Below are positions 6,251 through 7,033 of a stretch of 7,033 bases of DNA, piece by piece (positions within the stretch are counted from its first letter, which is position 1; each line of letters opens with the position of its first letter). The notes under the pieces were generated by a model. It was not told where the DNA came from and did not search any database. It saw only the letters and a program-made list of their open reading frames with translations. Origin of the DNA: Candidatus Altarchaeales archaeon A3. Lineage in GTDB: Archaea; Altiarchaeota; Altiarchaeia; Altiarchaeales; Altiarchaeaceae. Both the position numbers and the translations under genes were made by a program. The stretch covers positions 1 to 7,033 of the forward strand of contig MTER01000147.1 in the NCBI GenBank assembly GCA_002083985.1, read 5' to 3'.

Positions 6251-6607
6251 TTAGTCCTTTCCTAATGTATCTTTTAAAAATTTCATAAATGGCTCGAAAT
6301 GCATTTCAGTTTCTTTATCTACTAAAATCCTGCATTTGTTATATTCAAAAATCAGTTTCTTTCCACAGTCGGTTAAATTACTTCCGCCGCCTCTTTTTCC
6401 TCCAGTTTTTGTATTTACAATCTTTTTATTAAATACTTCTTCTATTTCATGTACATATCTCCATGCATGAGGATATGACAATCCGAATTCCTTTGCAGCC
6501 TTATTTACAGAACCGTATTTTTCAATTGCTTCAAGCAGTTTGATTTTTCCATCACCGATTATATGTTTTTCACCTTCAACAATATATAATTTGCTCTTTA
6601 TTTCCAT
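6251..6607 (-). CDS. modE: Single-domain ModE-type winged-helix regulator
   Basis: A 118-residue DNA-binding protein that probably controls the molybdate/tungstate genes next to it. The start MEIKSKLYIVEGEKHIIGDG matches the beginning of ModE N-terminal domains. KLLEAIEKYGSVNKAAKEFG then LSYPHAWRYVHEIEEVF (about 23-59) is the LysR-like helix-turn-helix, and GGKRGGGSNLTDCGKKL (69-85) is the conserved glycine-rich wing. The C-terminal molybdate-binding (Mop/TOBE) domain of enterobacterial ModE is absent, as in many archaeal homologues. The open frame extends upstream to an ATG at 6763, but those 52 codons belong to the remnant of an unrelated ATPase. I chose 6607 because it fits the family start and because TATAATATA on the plus strand (6631-6639) is centred 28 bases upstream, as expected for leaderless transcription. 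Confidence 0.85.
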   Translation of the reverse strand: MEIKSKLYIVEGEKHIIGDGKIKLLEAIEKYGSVNKAAKEFGLSYPHAWRYVHEIEEVFNKKIVNTKTGGKRGGGSNLTDCGKKLIFEYNKCRILVDKETEMHFEPFMKFLKDTLGKD

Positions 6608-6800
6608 TGTTTTTAATTGATTATTTGCCCTATAATATACGATTTGCCTGCTTCTTATACATATAATTGCAACAACAAGGTTGTCTTTGGTAAATTTCAG
6701 GCATTTTTCAACATATTTCTTTTTTTCCTGCATCCAGATCATTTTTCCAGAAGTTCCAGTCATTCAAAATTTCAATGATTTCTGTTTTTTCAAGTTTATT
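6608..6800 (-). pseudogene. N-terminal remnant of an archaeal AAA ATPase (AAA_14/DUF4143 type)
   Basis: Reading the minus strand from 6800 gives KLEKTEIIEILNDWNFWKND then LDAGKK. A single-base shift at a 7-A run (6720-6726) leads into KYVEKCLKFTKDNLVVAI then ICIR, and a second shift leads into AGKSYIIGQIIN and a stop just before the modE start. The motif EILxDWNFW followed by VVAIxGxRRxGKS, including the P-loop GKS, is what the N-terminus of archaeal DUF4143-type ATPases looks like. Only about the first 65 residues are left; the catalytic remainder is gone, apparently deleted up to modE. The family function (often linked to mobile or toxin-like loci) is uncertain. The family match is from memory of conserved motifs and needs a search. 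Confidence 0.65.
6631..6639 (-). promoter_or_regulatory. TATA box of modE, inside the ATPase remnant
   Basis: On the minus strand the sequence is TATATTATA, centred 28 bases in front of the ATG at 6607. This is the distance expected if transcription begins at or next to the start codon. It lies over the decayed P-loop region of the ATPase remnant, so the present modE promoter appears to consist of former coding DNA. Confidence 0.5.
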
Positions 6801-6870
6801 AGGACTTACGCAAAACAGATACAAATTCTTATTTTTTAAGTTCTTTTACGAGATGAATTGCGTAAGTCCT
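6801..6870. mobile_element. 70-bp inverted-repeat miniature element
   Basis: The perfect 13-bp ends AGGACTTACGCAA (6801-6813) and TTGCGTAAGTCCT (6858-6870) enclose 44 bases. The trinucleotide ATT lies directly outside on both sides (6798-6800, 6871-6873), which fits a short target duplication. End sequences like this are familiar from transposase-dependent miniature elements in prokaryotes, but I cannot assign the family. It differs from the other element pair in this window. It lies at the N-terminal edge of the ATPase remnant and may have disrupted that gene. A transcribed hairpin is an alternative reading. Confidence 0.65.
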
Positions 6871-6872
6871 AT

Positions 6873-7033
6873 TTATTTTTCATTGTAAATAGTATAATAT
6901 ATAAAATTATGAATTTTTAGATGATGTAAAATATAAAATATGACAAATTTATTTTCGTACAGGAAAATTCGTTTTAAGTGAAGAGAAATGTTATCAGTAG
7001 AGCTGCCAAAAAGTTCCGCCATTTTTTTTTGAG
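6873..7033 (-). pseudogene. N-terminal remnant of a RhuM-family protein, running off the window
   Basis: The frame enters from the window edge and reads QKKMAELFGSSTDNISLHLK then RIF. This closely follows the helix-turn-helix start of RhuM (virulence/Fic-associated) proteins, typically TQKQMAELF...NISLHIKNIF.EGEL. After YENKF the resemblance ends, and the frame continues as non-descript AT-rich codons to a stop at 6873-6875, so the rest of the gene is missing. The upstream part lies outside the window. A TATA-like TTTATATA (minus strand, about 6899-6906) and an ATG at 6883 just before the 70-bp element may be the old promoter and start of the ATPase gene. Confidence 0.6.

Noticed and set aside
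6608..6763. Extending ModE to the ATG at 6763
   Set aside because: The extra 52 residues match the ATPase remnant, not ModE, and the family start motif and TATA spacing both point to 6607.

Overview
The window is strongly AT-rich and reads as archaeal. Starts lack clear Shine-Dalgarno sequences, TATA-box-like sequences lie 25 to 35 bases in front of several starts, and the gene content includes an FmdE-family protein (FmdE is named for a formylmethanofuran dehydrogenase subunit) beside a molybdate/tungstate uptake system. A methanogen, or another archaeon with the archaeal C1 pathway, is the simplest reading. I cannot name the species. Every gene I accept is on the minus strand, so the biological reading order runs from high to low coordinates.

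The core (about 6.6 kb down to 2.2 kb) is an oxyanion uptake locus: a single-domain ModE-type regulator (6607-6251), a ModA-type binding lipoprotein (6147-5266), a permease (4914-4108), an ATPase (4048-2960) with a C-terminal TOBE-like domain, and an FmdE-family protein with a zinc ribbon (2848-2207). A plausible logic is that the transporter brings in molybdate or tungstate, the ModE protein controls it, and the FmdE-like protein acts in the metabolism or assembly of a Mo/W enzyme. The last point is inference. An MFS exporter-like gene (1246-2) closes the window.

Around and inside this locus is a gene graveyard. From the right edge there is a RhuM-family N-terminal remnant (7033-6873), a 70-bp inverted-repeat element (6801-6870), and an N-terminal remnant of an archaeal AAA ATPase (AAA_14/DUF4143 type; about 6800-6608) that runs straight into the modE start. 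Between the FmdE-like gene and the MFS gene lies a decayed ribbon-helix-helix/coiled-coil gene (2029-1258). It is interrupted by a 117-bp miniature inverted-repeat element whose removal, with one copy of a 3-bp target repeat, rejoins the reading frame. A second, 182-bp member of the same element family sits between modA and modB.

Two gene-free stretches (2074-2138 and 2876-2953) carry arrays of a TTATATAATT word, partly as a 23-bp tandem repeat. They lie in front of the RHH gene and the FmdE-like gene. I found no tRNA, rRNA, CRISPR array or intact transposase.
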